Shown here: positions 1 to 22,120 of the stretch, in pieces | Numbering within the stretch: the first letter of the stretch is position 1 | Layout: each line of letters starts with the position of its first letter | Source of the DNA: JADJXM01 sp937967285 | GTDB lineage: Bacteria; Acidobacteriota; Blastocatellia; RBC074 | Assembly: GCA_050249535.1 (NCBI GenBank) | Contig: JBFWQI010000020.1 | Location: forward strand, 55,586-119,585 | Direction: 5' to 3' | DNA length: 64,000 bases | Notes under the pieces: model-generated | What the model saw: only the letters and a program-made list of their open reading frames with translations | The model's database searches: none | Told to the model about the DNA's origin: nothing | Made by a program: the position numbers and the translations under genes

Positions 1-1025
1 TGGTCCTGGAACTGATGCATGCCAGTCCGATCGCCATCTTCGCCGCTTCCGCCATTTCGATCGTCCCGCTCGCGGGATGGATGGGACGCGCCACGGAGCA
101 TCTGGCTGAAAAGCTGGGGGAGGGAATCGGAGGGCTGCTCAACGCCACATTCGGCAATGCCGCCGAACTGATCATCGCGCTGATGGCGATGCGAAGAGGG
201 CTCTTCGACGTCGTCAAGGCATCGATCACCGGCTCGATCATCGGCAATATCCTGCTCGTCCTCGGGCTGAGCATTCTTCTCGGCGGGCTCAAATATCCGC
301 GCCAGGTCTTCAACAAAACCGCCGCTTCGCTCGGCTCGACGCTCCTTGGCTTGTCCGCCATCGCGCTGCTGATGCCGGCCGTCTTTCACATCATCGTCGT
401 CGGCAAACCGAACGTCCGCGAGCAGGACCTGAGCCTCGAAATCGCAATCGTCCTCTTTATCACCTACATCCTGAGCCTGATCTTCACGCTCAAGACCCAT
501 ACGCATCTCTATTCAGGCAGCCTCGAGCACAGCGGAGAAGCTCACGGCGGCGGCGGACAGGGCTGGAGCCGCGGCAAATCGCTGCTCGTTCTGCTGATCG
601 CCACCTCGATGGTCGCCCTGATGAGCGAGTTTCTGGTCGGCGCGGTCGATGAGGCGTCGAAGGCGCTCGGTCTGACCGAGGTCTTCGTCGGCGTGATTCT
701 TGTCGCCATCATCGGCAATGCCGCGGAGCATTCCACCGCCATTCTGGTGGCCCTCAAGAACAAGATGGACCTCGCGCTCAACATCGCCATCGGGTCGAGT
801 ATGCAGATTGCCCTCTTCGTCGCCCCGGTCCTGGTCTTCGCCAGCTATCTTTTCGGGACGCCGATGAACCTTCTCTTCACTCCGCTGGAGGTGATCACGA
901 TTGCCGTTTCGGTGGCGATCGTCGCGCTGATCTCTCAGGATGGCGAGTCTAACTGGATGGAAGGCGCACTGCTGCTCTCAGTCTATGCGATTCTCGGAAT
1001 AACCTTCTACTGGCTGCCGATCTGA
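1..1025 (+). CDS. Ca2+/H+ antiporter (CaCA family, Cax/ChaA type), 5' end outside window
   Basis: Inner-membrane calcium/proton exchanger. The frame is open to the left edge: codons before the first ATG (15) read V-L-E-L, which fits the family's usual N-terminus, so the true start lies upstream and the gene is partial. The two inverted halves each carry the family's ion-binding signature GNAAE (ATFGNAAELI near residue 46 and IIGNAAEHST near residue 234 counted from position 15). A hydrophilic His/Glu/Gly-rich loop (EHSGEAHGGGG) separates the halves. About ten hydrophobic segments are visible. It converges with the minus-strand gene that ends at 1031. Family assignment is secure; ion specificity (Ca2+, or Na+/K+ as in some ChaA proteins) is inferred. 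Confidence 0.93.
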   Translation, partial: VLELMHASPIAIFAASAISIVPLAGWMGRATEHLAEKLGEGIGGLLNATFGNAAELIIALMAMRRGLFDVVKASITGSIIGNILLVLGLSILLGGLKYPRQVFNKTAASLGSTLLGLSAIALLMPAVFHIIVVGKPNVREQDLSLEIAIVLFITYILSLIFTLKTHTHLYSGSLEHSGEAHGGGGQGWSRGKSLLVLLIATSMVALMSEFLVGAVDEASKALGLTEVFVGVILVAIIGNAAEHSTAILVALKNKMDLALNIAIGSSMQIALFVAPVLVFASYLFGTPMNLLFTPLEVITIAVSVAIVALISQDGESNWMEGALLLSVYAILGITFYWLPI

Positions 1026-1030
1026 CGGGT

Positions 1031-1762
1031 TCATCTTTCGCGCCGGGCATGAGCCTGATGAAGTTCGCTCCAGACGATCTTCTCGATATCGCCGGCTCGC
1101 GACTCGAGTCGTCTCAGCAGTTCGTCCCGTTCAGAGAGCCGCGCGCGAAAATCGGTTCCGATCGATTCCAGTCCCCGCTTGCGGTTCCGGTCCAGCAGCA
1201 TCTCATTGGTCCGGTCGACCAGATCGATCACGGACCTTCCAAGCGCATGGTCGCTCAGAATGTGAACCGCATGCGACATCTCATGTCCCAGCACCTCGGC
1301 GTACCGCTCTACCCGTCCAAGCCCCTCAAAGGGAATCAGACCGTTTCTCAACCTGTTCCGGTCGGCCACGATTGCCTGGTCGATATTTGAAAGATTGAGC
1401 CTGATCACCCCGACATGACGGCCGCCTTTGGGATCGAACTTCCTGAGCGCGAAACTTCCCGCTACGTTGATCGCCCCGCGCCGCTTTCTCATGTCGATAT
1501 AGATCGTGTGCCCGCTGCCTTCCAGCCACTCCCAGAGCCGCTTCAATGTCGGATGGACCGGGCGCCCCTCCTCATCCTCGAGCCGGATTAAATCGACTAT
1601 CTCCTGCCATTGCTGCCGCTCGCGGCGATTGCCGGTCAACGGTACTATGCCTCCAGCCTCCTCAACCCGCCTCTGCCCGTCCTGGCTTCCGGCCTCTGTC
1701 CCGCTGAATCCAAGCATCATCAATGATGTCAATAATATACACATCCTGCTGCTGACCTTCAT
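1031..1762 (-). CDS. Secreted protein with HExxH zinc-metallopeptidase-like motif
   Basis: A 243-residue protein with an N-terminal signal peptide (basic MKVSSRM, hydrophobic ILLTSLMMLGF, then a small-residue region). The central part contains GHEMSHAVH, an HExxH zinc motif, with acidic residues downstream (for example IVWSELHQAH near the C-terminus) that could supply the third ligand. It belongs to no family I can name; similar secreted HExxH proteins occur in Acidobacteria. Start ATG at 1762 is preceded by GGAGG five bases upstream. The upstream region (1763-1990) is AT-rich and could hold its promoter. Secretion and metal binding are inferences from motifs; the protein could also be a non-catalytic relic of a peptidase fold. 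Confidence 0.7.
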   Translation of the reverse strand: MKVSSRMCILLTSLMMLGFSGTEAGSQDGQRRVEEAGGIVPLTGNRRERQQWQEIVDLIRLEDEEGRPVHPTLKRLWEWLEGSGHTIYIDMRKRRGAINVAGSFALRKFDPKGGRHVGVIRLNLSNIDQAIVADRNRLRNGLIPFEGLGRVERYAEVLGHEMSHAVHILSDHALGRSVIDLVDRTNEMLLDRNRKRGLESIGTDFRARLSERDELLRRLESRAGDIEKIVWSELHQAHARRER

Positions 1763-1990
1763 GCGGCCTCCGCCTGTTGCCTGTTTGTCTTCTTCTTGTT
1801 TTCCCGGTCCGGGAGATGCCTGCTCTCTTTACAGAGACTTGTATAAAATACAGTAAGTCTTTACTAATTACAAAATTAAATCTTAAAAAATTGGAAATTA
1901 TAAAGATTTGTGGATTTGCGGGAATGCTGCGGGGCAGGGAACCGATCAGGGATAAGTTGGCGATTTGGAAAAAAGTGCCGTAAAAGGAGA

Positions 1991-2172
1991 GAGGCTCAAA
2001 GGTGCCTCACTCACCTTTGAGCCTTTTGATGCGATACTCACTAAAAATGTCGGGTGATCTTTTTAAAGCTCCTCGGATAGCCTCACTCTATCCGGAATCT
2101 CCGCTCGGCTTTTAACCTCGCTTTGATCACCGTTCTTGCACCCTTACACGCACCAGGCAATGGAAAGTTCCA
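1991..2172. ncRNA. Structured RNA element, copy A
   Basis: No credible ORF. Three nested or adjacent helices can be drawn. A 12-bp perfect hairpin GGCTCAAAGGTG (1993-2004) / CACCTTTGAGCC (2012-2023) has loop CCTCACT. An outer 7-bp helix GGTGATC (2053-2059) / GATCACC (2125-2131) encloses a hairpin CGGATAG (2074-2080) / CTATCCG (2088-2094), which again has loop CCTCACT. Past the outer helix come conserved bases around 2132-2160 and an element TGGAAAGTTCCA (2161-2172). Copy B (2526-2684) keeps loops, outer helix and flanks while both hairpin stems differ by paired changes. Strand is undecided: read on the minus strand the 12-bp hairpin is last and is followed by a U-rich stretch, which I slightly favour. 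I cannot match it to a named RNA class. Confidence 0.72.
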
Positions 2173-2265
2173 CGGATTTCGAATATTTTTCCGGAAAAAT
2201 TCAAAAAGAGATCTGTTTTTATTCAAGTTGTTTGTTATCAATAGTTTGCAGCCAGAGGCCGGCCG

Positions 2266-2480
2266 GTTTTTTTATCGCAGAGGGGCAGAGGAGGGCAGAT
2301 ATTGTTAAGAATTTGGAGGAAAGAAGAAATCGTACAGGATTAACAAGATGAAACCTTAAAATGAGCTCGAATATAAATCGAAGTCCATTTGCCAGGGAAT
2401 ACGGGCCTGAACATCCTCAGGCTCAACCCTGTAAATCCTGTCTGGTCCCGTCCAATTTTCTTTTTCTCCTCTGCGGGCTG
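2266..2480. repeat. Degenerate intergenic repeat locus (GCAGAGG and ACAGGATTAAC families)
   Basis: Between the two structured RNA copies lies a gene-free stretch holding worn copies of two repeat families seen elsewhere in the window. GCAGAGGGGCAGAGG at about 2276-2290 faces CTCCTCTGCGG at about 2466-2476. Nested inside, ACAGGATTAACA at about 2334-2345 faces TGTAAATCCTGT at about 2430-2441. The arrangement is that of a long imperfect hairpin. No ORF or promoter here is convincing. Confidence 0.6.
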
Positions 2481-2523
2481 AGCCGTTACAAAGATTGTGC
2501 AGATTTCAGGGGGTAAAAATAGT

Positions 2524-2684
<161 letters not shown>

Positions 2685-2733
2685 ACATTTGAATCATTTT
2701 TTTCGAAGATTTCAGAAAATGGTGTTTTATATC

Positions 2734-2786
<53 letters not shown>

Positions 2787-2793
2787 CCGTGAT

Positions 2794-3039
2794 ATGGAAG
2801 AATTTCGGAAAAAAACGGGTCATGCGGGCAGTGGAGTGGAATCGACTCCATCGTATCCGGAATCGATCGAAAAGATGAGCGAGAAGTGGCGGAGTATCCA
2901 GAAGGAGGAAGGGTCTGCGGATACGAGATCGTTCTTCGAGCGAAATTTTCTGGCGGTCGGCCTGATGGTGGGGTTCTTGATCATTGCGCTGATAGTTGTG
3001 ATCGGCGGGTTCGCGTTTCTGGTGTGGAACGCACAATGA
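2794..3039 (+). CDS. Small C-tail-anchored membrane protein, function unknown
   Basis: An 81-residue protein with a polar N-terminal half rich in charged residues and one strong hydrophobic segment near the C-terminus (LAVGLMVGFLIIALIVVIGG), so probably a single-pass inner-membrane protein. No family recognised. It sits 18 bp upstream of the NamZ-type gene on the same strand and may be co-transcribed with it. The ATG at 2794 lacks a clear ribosome binding site and coincides with the predicted transcription start; an alternative ATG at 2875 would give a 54-residue protein that still contains the membrane segment. Confidence 0.6.
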   Translation: MEEFRKKTGHAGSGVESTPSYPESIEKMSEKWRSIQKEEGSADTRSFFERNFLAVGLMVGFLIIALIVVIGGFAFLVWNAQ

Positions 3040-3057
3040 GGATCATCTGAAAACCGC

Positions 3058-4230
3058 ATGAAAAGGATTAGACTGGGACTTGAACTGGCGCTGGAGCGGG
3101 GCGGGGAAGTCTTTGCCGGGCGGCGCGTGGGATTGATCTGCAATCCGTCATCGGTCGATGGCGGGTTCCGGCATGCGGCCGATCTGTTCGCTGCACATCC
3201 GGAGATCGATCTGAGAGCGGTTTTCGGGCCGCAGCACGGGATCAGGGGAGAGACTCAGGACAATATGATCGAATGGGAGGGGTTCGTCGATCCGCGAACA
3301 GGGATCCCCGCCTATTCGCTGTACGGCCGGGTGCGGAAGCCTGCGCCGGAGATGCTGGCGGATGTCGATCTGCTGGTCTTTGACGTTCAGGATGTCGGAA
3401 CGCGAGTTTATACCTTCATCTACACGATGGCGCTGGCGATGGAGGCGGCGAGGGAGAGCGGGAAATCGGTGATGGTCCTCGACCGGCCGAATCCGATCAC
3501 ATGTAATAAGATAGAGGGGAGCCTGCTCGAACCCGGGACTGAGTCCTTCGTCGGGATGTATCCGATTCCGATGCGGCATGGGATGACGGCGGGAGAGCTG
3601 GCGCGGCTGTTCAATTCCGGATTCGGGATCGGCTGCGATCTGACGGTCGTGGCGATGGAGGGGTACGGTCGCGGGATGTGGTTTGACGAGACGGGAGCGC
3701 CGTGGGTGCTGCCGTCGCCAAACATGCCGACTCCGGAGACTGCGGTGGTCTATCCCGGGACGGTCTATGTCGAGGGGACGAAGTTGAGCGAGGGCAGGGG
3801 GACCACGCGCCCGTTCGAGCTGATCGGGGCGCCGTACGCCGATTCGTATGATCTGGCCGGCCTGCTCAACGGGCTCGACCTGCCGGGCGCGTATTTCAGG
3901 CCGCACAGTTTTCAGCCGACGTTTCAGAAGGAGGCCGGGCGGCTCTGCCACGGCGTGCAGATTCATGTGACGGATAGGGAGGCGTTCCGTCCAGTGATAA
4001 CAGGTATCGCGGTGATCAAGGCGTTTCACGACCTTTACCCGGGTGAGTTCAGATGGCAGGATGCTCCTTACGAGTATGTCTTCGACAGGCCGGCGTTCGA
4101 CGTCATTGCCGGCGGGAGCACGCTGCGCGAGCAGATCGAGCGGGGGGCGTCGGTCGCTGAGATCGCCGCTTCGTGGGAAGCCGATGAAGCGAAGTTCGCC
4201 GGGATGAGGGCTCCGCATCTGCTCTATTGA
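3058..4230 (+). CDS. namZ: NamZ-type exo-beta-N-acetylmuramidase (DUF1343)
   Basis: A 390-residue DUF1343 protein. Family members characterised as NamZ release N-acetylmuramic acid from the non-reducing ends of cell-wall glycan fragments. Recognisable stretches are GLICNPSSVD near the start, FGPQHGIRGE (about residues 56-65), LLVFDVQDVGTRVYTF (about 106-121) with conserved acidic residues, VLDRPNP, and EGTKLSEGRGTTRPFE. No signal peptide is apparent, so a cytoplasmic role in recycling muramic-acid oligomers is more likely than secreted lysis. The ATG at 3058 has no strong Shine-Dalgarno sequence. It is followed directly by the FmdE-like gene. Family assignment is firm; the exact substrate is inferred. 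Confidence 0.9.
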   Translation: MKRIRLGLELALERGGEVFAGRRVGLICNPSSVDGGFRHAADLFAAHPEIDLRAVFGPQHGIRGETQDNMIEWEGFVDPRTGIPAYSLYGRVRKPAPEMLADVDLLVFDVQDVGTRVYTFIYTMALAMEAARESGKSVMVLDRPNPITCNKIEGSLLEPGTESFVGMYPIPMRHGMTAGELARLFNSGFGIGCDLTVVAMEGYGRGMWFDETGAPWVLPSPNMPTPETAVVYPGTVYVEGTKLSEGRGTTRPFELIGAPYADSYDLAGLLNGLDLPGAYFRPHSFQPTFQKEAGRLCHGVQIHVTDREAFRPVITGIAVIKAFHDLYPGEFRWQDAPYEYVFDRPAFDVIAGGSTLREQIERGASVAEIAASWEADEAKFAGMRAPHLLY

Positions 4231-4241
4231 ATGAGGTGACG

Positions 4242-4817
4242 ATGAAGAGTCTCGCCGAATATCTTGAGGAAGCCGAGTCGAGCCACGGCCATATGTGTCC
4301 GGGCCAGGTGCTCGGCGTCCGAATGGCGATGCTGGGGTGTCGCGAGACCGGCATTGATGAGCCGAAGGTCGGCAAACGGCTGATCGTCTTCGTCGAGATC
4401 GACCGCTGCGCCGCCGATGCGATAAATACTGTGACGGGCTGCCGGCTTGGGAAGCGGACGCTCAAGTTCAGGGATTACGGCAAGCTGGCGGCGACTTTTC
4501 TGAATCTGGAGACGGGGCGGGCGGTGCGAGTCGTGGCGCTCGAGAGTTCGAGAGATCTGGCCTCACTGAAGTTCGGGCATCTGCCGACGAAGAAAGCCCG
4601 GCAGATGGAGGCATACCTGACGCTGCCGGACAGCGATCTGTTCGAATGGTACGAGGTCGGTGTCGATCTGCCCGAGCAGGATCGGCCGGGGCATCCTCTT
4701 TCGAGAATTGCCTGCGAAGAGTGCGGCGAGGGGATCAACGACCGGCGAGAAGTGATTCGCGACGGGCGGACGCTCTGCCGGTCCTGTGCCGATGGCGGTT
4801 ATTTCCGGAGGTTGTGA
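4242..4817 (+). CDS. FmdE-family protein with C-terminal zinc finger
   Basis: A 191-residue protein. The N-terminal about 130 residues match the FmdE fold named after a subunit of formylmethanofuran dehydrogenase (HGHMCPGQVLGVRMA, then EIDRCAADAINTVTGC and GKRTLKFRDYGKLA). The Cys and His residues in these segments are the usual metal-binding set. The C-terminus CEECGEGI...CRSC is a four-cysteine zinc finger, a common FmdE extension. The frame could begin at TTG 4227, but ATG 4242 is preceded by GAGGTG, so I take that start. No other methanofuran genes are nearby, so a role in C1 metabolism is not supported; a molybdenum- or metal-related function is only a guess. Confidence 0.82.
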   Translation: MKSLAEYLEEAESSHGHMCPGQVLGVRMAMLGCRETGIDEPKVGKRLIVFVEIDRCAADAINTVTGCRLGKRTLKFRDYGKLAATFLNLETGRAVRVVALESSRDLASLKFGHLPTKKARQMEAYLTLPDSDLFEWYEVGVDLPEQDRPGHPLSRIACEECGEGINDRREVIRDGRTLCRSCADGGYFRRL

Positions 4818-4871
4818 CCCGACCGGCACTGAAACGTTTCGGGACCTGAAAAACGGTCCTCCATCCTGAAG

Positions 4872-5812
4872 ATGGTCTTCCACAATCATCACGAACATCA
4901 CGGGCATGACCATTCACGGCACGTATCGCAGCGTTTGCTGGGAATCGTGCTCGGTCTGACCTTCGTCTATATGATCGCCGAAATTGTCGGCGGGTTGCTG
5001 GCCAACAGCCTGGCGCTGCTCTCCGATGCCGGTCATATGTTCACGGATGTGGCGGCGCTGGGGCTTTCGTTTCTGGCGATGCGATTCGCCTCGCGTCCGG
5101 CGACAACGAGAAAGACATACGGTTTTTACAGGATCGAGATTCTGGCGGCGCTGCTCAACGGCGTGACGCTGATCGCGCTTTCGCTGTTCATTCTGGTCGA
5201 GGCGGTCGCCCGGCTACGAGCGCCCGAGGAGGTGGACGGCCGGATGCTGGTGGTCGTCTCGACCGGCGGGTTGGCGATCAATCTGATCGCGGCCTGGCTG
5301 CTGGCGCGCGGGCAGCGTGAGAGCCTCAATATCCGCGGCGCTTTCCTGCATGTGATGGGAGATCTGCTGGGATCGGCGGCGGCGATCGGCGCAGGGCTGC
5401 TGATTCTGTGGCGCGGCTGGACGTGGGCCGATCCGGCCTTCGGCATTCTGATCAGCCTGCTGATCGTGATCAATGCCTGGCGGCTGGTGGTCGATGCCGT
5501 CAACATCCTGCTCGAAGGGGCTCCGGCTCACATCGATGCCGGCGCGGTCGAAGCGTCGATTCGCGAGGTGCGCGGCGTGCGCGATGTTCATGACCTGCAC
5601 ATCTGGACGATCACCTCCGGGCGCCACTCGCTGACAACCCACGTCGTGATCGGAGATCCGGCCGAAAGCTACAGGATTCTGAGGGAAATGCGCGAGATGC
5701 TCGAATCTAGGTTCGGGCTCGATCACACGACCATTCAGATCGAAGACCCCACATTCTCGACGGTGGTCGATTTCAAGGCCCGTTCAAACCTGAAGAAAGG
5801 CGCTGACAATTC

Positions 5813-5816
<4 letters not shown>
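4872..5816 (+). CDS. Cation diffusion facilitator (CzcD/ZitB-like) metal efflux transporter
   Basis: A 314-residue member of the CDF family, exporting Zn2+ (or Co2+/Cd2+) in exchange for protons across the inner membrane. The N-terminus is histidine-rich (HNHHEHHGHDHSRH). Six transmembrane segments follow, with the site residues in NSLALLSDAGHMFTD (TM2) and LHVMGDLLGS (TM5), i.e. the paired HxxxD motifs. The cytoplasmic C-terminal domain includes DVHDLHIWTITSGRHSLTTHV. The coding region ends in ATGA, overlapping the start of the amidohydrolase gene, so the two are translationally coupled. Confidence 0.94.
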
Positions 5817-9059
<3,243 letters not shown>

Positions 9060-9069
9060 GAACGGGCGA

Positions 9070-9927
<858 letters not shown>

Positions 9928-9947
9928 CTGTTCGGGGTCTGAACGAT

Positions 9948-9982
9948 AAAAAAGAGCCAGCGCTCGAGGAGAGTGCTGGCTC
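9948..9982 (-). terminator. Rho-independent terminator of the TPR-like gene
   Basis: On the minus strand, GAGCCAGC pairs with GCTGGCTC (a stem extended by a further 3 bp after one mismatch), followed by six T residues (complement of 9948-9953). It lies between the gene ending at 10053 and rnc. Confidence 0.85.
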
Positions 9983-10052
9983 CTGATGCTGCCTGTTCTT
10001 GTCACCGCAACGTCAGTTCCATTCAAGATCCGACTGCGTGGCGGGAGGAGGA

Positions 10053-11635
<1,583 letters not shown>

Positions 11636-12778
11636 ATGACATCATTAATAAAGCATTTCGATGAGCGCCGCGCGGGGATACTCGATTATATCCGCGAACT
11701 GGTCGAGCAGGAGACGAAGTCCCGGGACGAAGATGCGCTGAACCGGATCGCGGAATTCGTGGCCGGGAGGATTCGCATCGCGGGCGGCCGGGTGGAGCTG
11801 ATACACCAGCCGGGTTATGGGAGCCATCTGACCGCGCGGTTCGAGAATCGCGATCAGGAGGGGGCGCCGCATATTCTGATCGTCGGACACCTGGACACGG
11901 TCTGGCCGGCGGGGACGCTGGCGCGCCTGCCGTTCCGCGTGACGGACGAAGGGACCGCGCACGGGCCGGGGATCTTCGACATGAAGTCCGGGGTGACGCT
12001 TGCGCTCGAGGCGATCGAAGCGATACGCGGCCTGGGGCTCGAGACGAAGCGGCCGGTGCGGATGCTCTTCACCTGCGACGAGGAGATAGGCAGCCGGACG
12101 TCGAGAGAGCTGGTCGAGCGCGAAGCGCTTGGGGCGGCGGCGGCGCTGGTGCTCGAACCTCCGGTCACGGGCGGGATCGTCAAGACCGGGCGCAAGGGGA
12201 TCGGCACATTCAATGTCAGGGCGATCGGTCGCGCGGCCCATTCCGGGCTCGATCCGTCAAAGGGCGTCAACGCCATCGTCGAGCTGGCGCATCAGACATT
12301 GAGGCTGGCCGGGCTCAACGATTTCGAGAAGGGGACGACGGTCAGCGTGGGGATCGTCAACGGCGGGACGGCGCTCAACGTGGTTCCGGCCGAAGCGACG
12401 GCGATGGTCGATGTCCGTTTCTGGACCGCTGAAGACGGCGATCGGGTCGTCTCGGAGATCAGGGGGCTCCGCCCCGTGCTCGAGGGCGCGGATCTGGAGA
12501 TCAGCGGCGGAGTCAACCGTCCGCCGATGCAGCGTTCCGGAAAGAACCTGGCGCTGTTCGAACAGGCCCGGACGCTCGCGGCCGAGATCGGATTCGAGCT
12601 CAGGGATCAGGCGGTCGGCGGAGGATCGGACGGCAACTTCACCTCGGCGATGGGGATTCCGACGCTCGACGGCCTGGGAGTCGACGGCGGCGGAGCGCAC
12701 GCCGATACAGAGCACATCCTGATCGACGATATCCCGCGCCGGGCAGCGCTTCTGACGCGCCTGCTGCAGACCATCTGA
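11636..12778 (+). CDS. M20 family metallopeptidase (carboxypeptidase G2-like)
   Basis: A 380-residue di-zinc peptidase of the M20/ArgE/CPG2 family. Metal ligands and catalytic residues are visible in IVGHLDTVWPAG (H85, D87), GIFDMKSGV (bridging D115) and FTCDEEIGS (catalytic Glu and ligand at about 149-150). The dimerisation domain begins around GRAAHSGLDPSKGVNA. The C-terminal lobe contains AVGGGSDGNF and GAHADTEHI with the last His ligand. No signal peptide, so cytoplasmic. The substrate is likely an amino acyl or glutamyl conjugate; it cannot be narrowed further. Start ATG 11636 has a weak ribosome binding site. Confidence 0.92.
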   Translation: MTSLIKHFDERRAGILDYIRELVEQETKSRDEDALNRIAEFVAGRIRIAGGRVELIHQPGYGSHLTARFENRDQEGAPHILIVGHLDTVWPAGTLARLPFRVTDEGTAHGPGIFDMKSGVTLALEAIEAIRGLGLETKRPVRMLFTCDEEIGSRTSRELVEREALGAAAALVLEPPVTGGIVKTGRKGIGTFNVRAIGRAAHSGLDPSKGVNAIVELAHQTLRLAGLNDFEKGTTVSVGIVNGGTALNVVPAEATAMVDVRFWTAEDGDRVVSEIRGLRPVLEGADLEISGGVNRPPMQRSGKNLALFEQARTLAAEIGFELRDQAVGGGSDGNFTSAMGIPTLDGLGVDGGGAHADTEHILIDDIPRRAALLTRLLQTI

Positions 12779-12797
12779 GTCCGGCGCGCAGTTGGCC

Positions 12798-14045
<1,248 letters not shown>

Positions 14046-14092
14046 AATCAGCGGCGGCACCACAACCAGACGAGGTACGAAATCAGACGCTG

Positions 14093-15070
14093 ATGCGAAT
14101 TGCGGCCCTGACATTCGGGATTTCAATGCTGGTCCTTGCGGTGACTGGACCCCGGTTTCCGGCACCGGAGATGTTGCGTCTGGCGGTGCTGCCATTCGCG
14201 GGCGACGATGCGGGCGCGGTGGAGGCCGAGTTGCGGCGTCTGGCGGCTGGCGAAAGCGGGCTCGAACCGATCGATCCGGATCTGGCGCGCGCGGCCTATG
14301 CCGGAACCGGGCTGGCGGGAAACCTCAACCTGACGCTCGCGCAGGGACGTTCGATCGGAACCGCTCTCGGCGCCGATTTCTATCTTCTCGGAAAACTGAT
14401 TCAGGCGCGCAGGGCGGGGGAGAAGGATCAGTCCTACTTCGAGTGGATGGCCGGAACGTATCTGGTGGACGGCCGCACCGGACGATTGCTGCTCTTCAGA
14501 CTGGTCCGGGCGAGAGGGGCGGACGACGCCGCGGCCGCCGCCGAGGGGATACGCCTGCTGCGGCTGGAATGGCCCGCAATCAGGGATGCGATCGCGCGTC
14601 AGGCCGCCGATCGCAGAGCCGCGGTCGAGGAGCCCGTTGAGGCTGCGCCCGAAGTCGAGTTGACCGATGCGGACCTGACCGGCCCGTCGGAAAAGCTGCC
14701 GGCCTTCTACCAGAGCCTCAAACCGGTCTACACCGCCGAGGCCGACCTTGCCGGCATCACCGCGACCGTCGAACTGGAGGCGGTTTTTCGCGAGGACGGC
14801 AGGGTCGATGACATCCGCGTGGTCAGGTGGGCAGGCTTCGGGCTCGACGAGTCGGCCGTTACGACCGCGGGCATGCTCCGTTTCAGGCCCGCGGAAAGAG
14901 ATGGAAAGAAGCTAACAATCCGCGGACTGGTGAGGTATAATTTCATCCGTCCCCCGGCCCGCGACCCTGCTTCGCCGTCTTTGAAGGAAGAGGAAGCGGA
15001 GCGGATGCGGCGTAGCATTCAGCGTGCCCTCAACCCCGGCATGCTCCCGGGGAAGCCCCCGAAACCATGA
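14093..15070 (+). CDS. Secreted protein with C-terminal TonB domain
   Basis: 325 residues. An N-terminal hydrophobic signal is followed by a domain with the pattern LRLAVLPFAGDD...LGADFYLLGKLIQ, which resembles periplasmic proteins that compute a factor from several parameters (TolB/CsgG-like N-terminal folds). The C-terminal third is a TonB-C domain (VELEAVFREDGRVDDIRVVRWAGFGLDE...AMLRFRPAERDGK type) ending in a Pro-rich tail. TonB-C domains contact outer-membrane receptors, but in Acidobacteria many such proteins lack the transmembrane energising part. A link to energy transduction is therefore unproven. Confidence 0.75.
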   Translation: MRIAALTFGISMLVLAVTGPRFPAPEMLRLAVLPFAGDDAGAVEAELRRLAAGESGLEPIDPDLARAAYAGTGLAGNLNLTLAQGRSIGTALGADFYLLGKLIQARRAGEKDQSYFEWMAGTYLVDGRTGRLLLFRLVRARGADDAAAAAEGIRLLRLEWPAIRDAIARQAADRRAAVEEPVEAAPEVELTDADLTGPSEKLPAFYQSLKPVYTAEADLAGITATVELEAVFREDGRVDDIRVVRWAGFGLDESAVTTAGMLRFRPAERDGKKLTIRGLVRYNFIRPPARDPASPSLKEEEAERMRRSIQRALNPGMLPGKPPKP

Positions 15071-15122
15071 TCATAAGCGGCGTTTGCCTGTGCTCCTCTA
15101 CTTCATCATGAACTGTAGATTG

Positions 15123-16460
<1,338 letters not shown>

Positions 16461-16505
16461 TTCGACTCGACCTCTTTATCCACCTTGATCCGGAGAGAAT
16501 ACAGG

Positions 16506-17442
16506 ATGAAACGAATTTTTCAGGCGCTGAGCATCGTCGCCTTCTGCAGCCTTTTCGTCTCGATCGCCGAGGCCCAGTGGACGGTCGTTTTTCAGGACCA
16601 GAGCAAGAAGGACCTGAACGGCATACTCTTTGTAGACAATAACTACGGCTGGATCATCGGCGACAACGGCATCATCCATTCGACCGTCGACGGCGGCGAG
16701 GGATGGGGGCCGCAGAATCCCAACCTGAAAGCCAATATCAAGGACATCTACTTCAGAAACCGCGCCGACGGATGGCTCGTCGCCAGCGGCGGGCACGTCC
16801 TGCACACGGAAGACGGCGGCGAAAGCTGGGTCCTCGTCTTCAAACTGACTGTGCCCTCGTCTGAGGGCAAACAGGGATTCAACAGCATCGTCTTCGCCAA
16901 CAAGAATAAGGGCTGGGTCGTCGGCACCGGCGGCAGGATCCTCAATACCGAAGACGGCGGCCGGACATGGCAGGAACAGGAGAGCGGCACGACCGATGAA
17001 CTGGTCCACGTCCGCTTCGTCAACGACAAACGCGGCTGGGTCGTCGGCGGGAAGGGCACCATCCTCTATACCGATGACGGCGGTCGCAACTGGGACCACC
17101 AGAACAGCAGCTTCTCAGGCTACCTCTACAATATCGAGATCCGCGGCAAGGACAAAGCATGGATCGTCGGCGACAAGGGCGCCATCCTGCGAACCTCCGA
17201 CGCAGGCAGAAACTGGGAGAGAGTCGCCGTCGATTCTTCCAGGAACCTCCTCCGCATCGGATTCTCCAACAATAACGACGGCTGGGTCGTCGGCTGGGAA
17301 GGCACCGTCCTGCGCACCAATGACGGCGGTAAATCCTGGGTCGAACAGGAGACCGGTACCCGCGTCAATCTGTACGGCCTGGCTGTCAGAAAGAAAGAGG
17401 TGTGGGCTGTCGGTGAAGGCGGAATAGTGCTTAAGTATTTGA

Positions 17443-17450
<8 letters not shown>
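16506..17450 (+). CDS. Secreted YCF48/BNR-repeat beta-propeller protein
   Basis: 314 residues with signal peptide MKRIFQALSIVAFCSLFVSIAEA-like, then about seven repeats of the YCF48 type, each with a G-W-(I/V)-V-G-x-x-G-x-(I/V)-L core followed by T-x-D-G-G-x-x-W (for example NNYGWIIGDNG, NKGWVVGTGG, KRGWVVGGKG, NDGWVVGWEG). The fold is a seven-bladed propeller. YCF48 proteins assist photosystem II assembly in phototrophs; in heterotrophs the role is unknown. ATG 16506 is preceded by GGAGAGAAT and chosen over an upstream in-frame start at 16485. The TAG stop is at the edge of the AGTAGGC repeat array. Confidence 0.85.
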
Positions 17451-20465
<3,015 letters not shown>

Positions 20466-20477
20466 GGCCCGTCCGGA

Positions 20478-22037
<1,560 letters not shown>

Positions 22038-22075
22038 AACGACGCTCCTGTCGAATGGGTATGCTCAAAAGAGGA

Positions 22076-22105
22076 ATTATAGGAACGCCCGTCACGCAGT
22101 GTCAA
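22076..22105 (-). promoter_or_regulatory. lysS promoter
   Basis: On the minus strand TTGACA (22100-22105), an 18-bp spacer and TATAAT (22076-22081), both consensus. The transposon target duplication begins at 22113, so the insertion left this promoter intact. Confidence 0.85.
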
Positions 22106-22112
22106 TTTAGAG

Positions 22113-22120
22113 GCGTCCCG
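22113..22120. repeat. Target-site duplication, left copy
   Basis: GCGTCCCG directly abuts the left terminal inverted repeat and is repeated exactly at 25620-25627. Confidence 0.92.
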
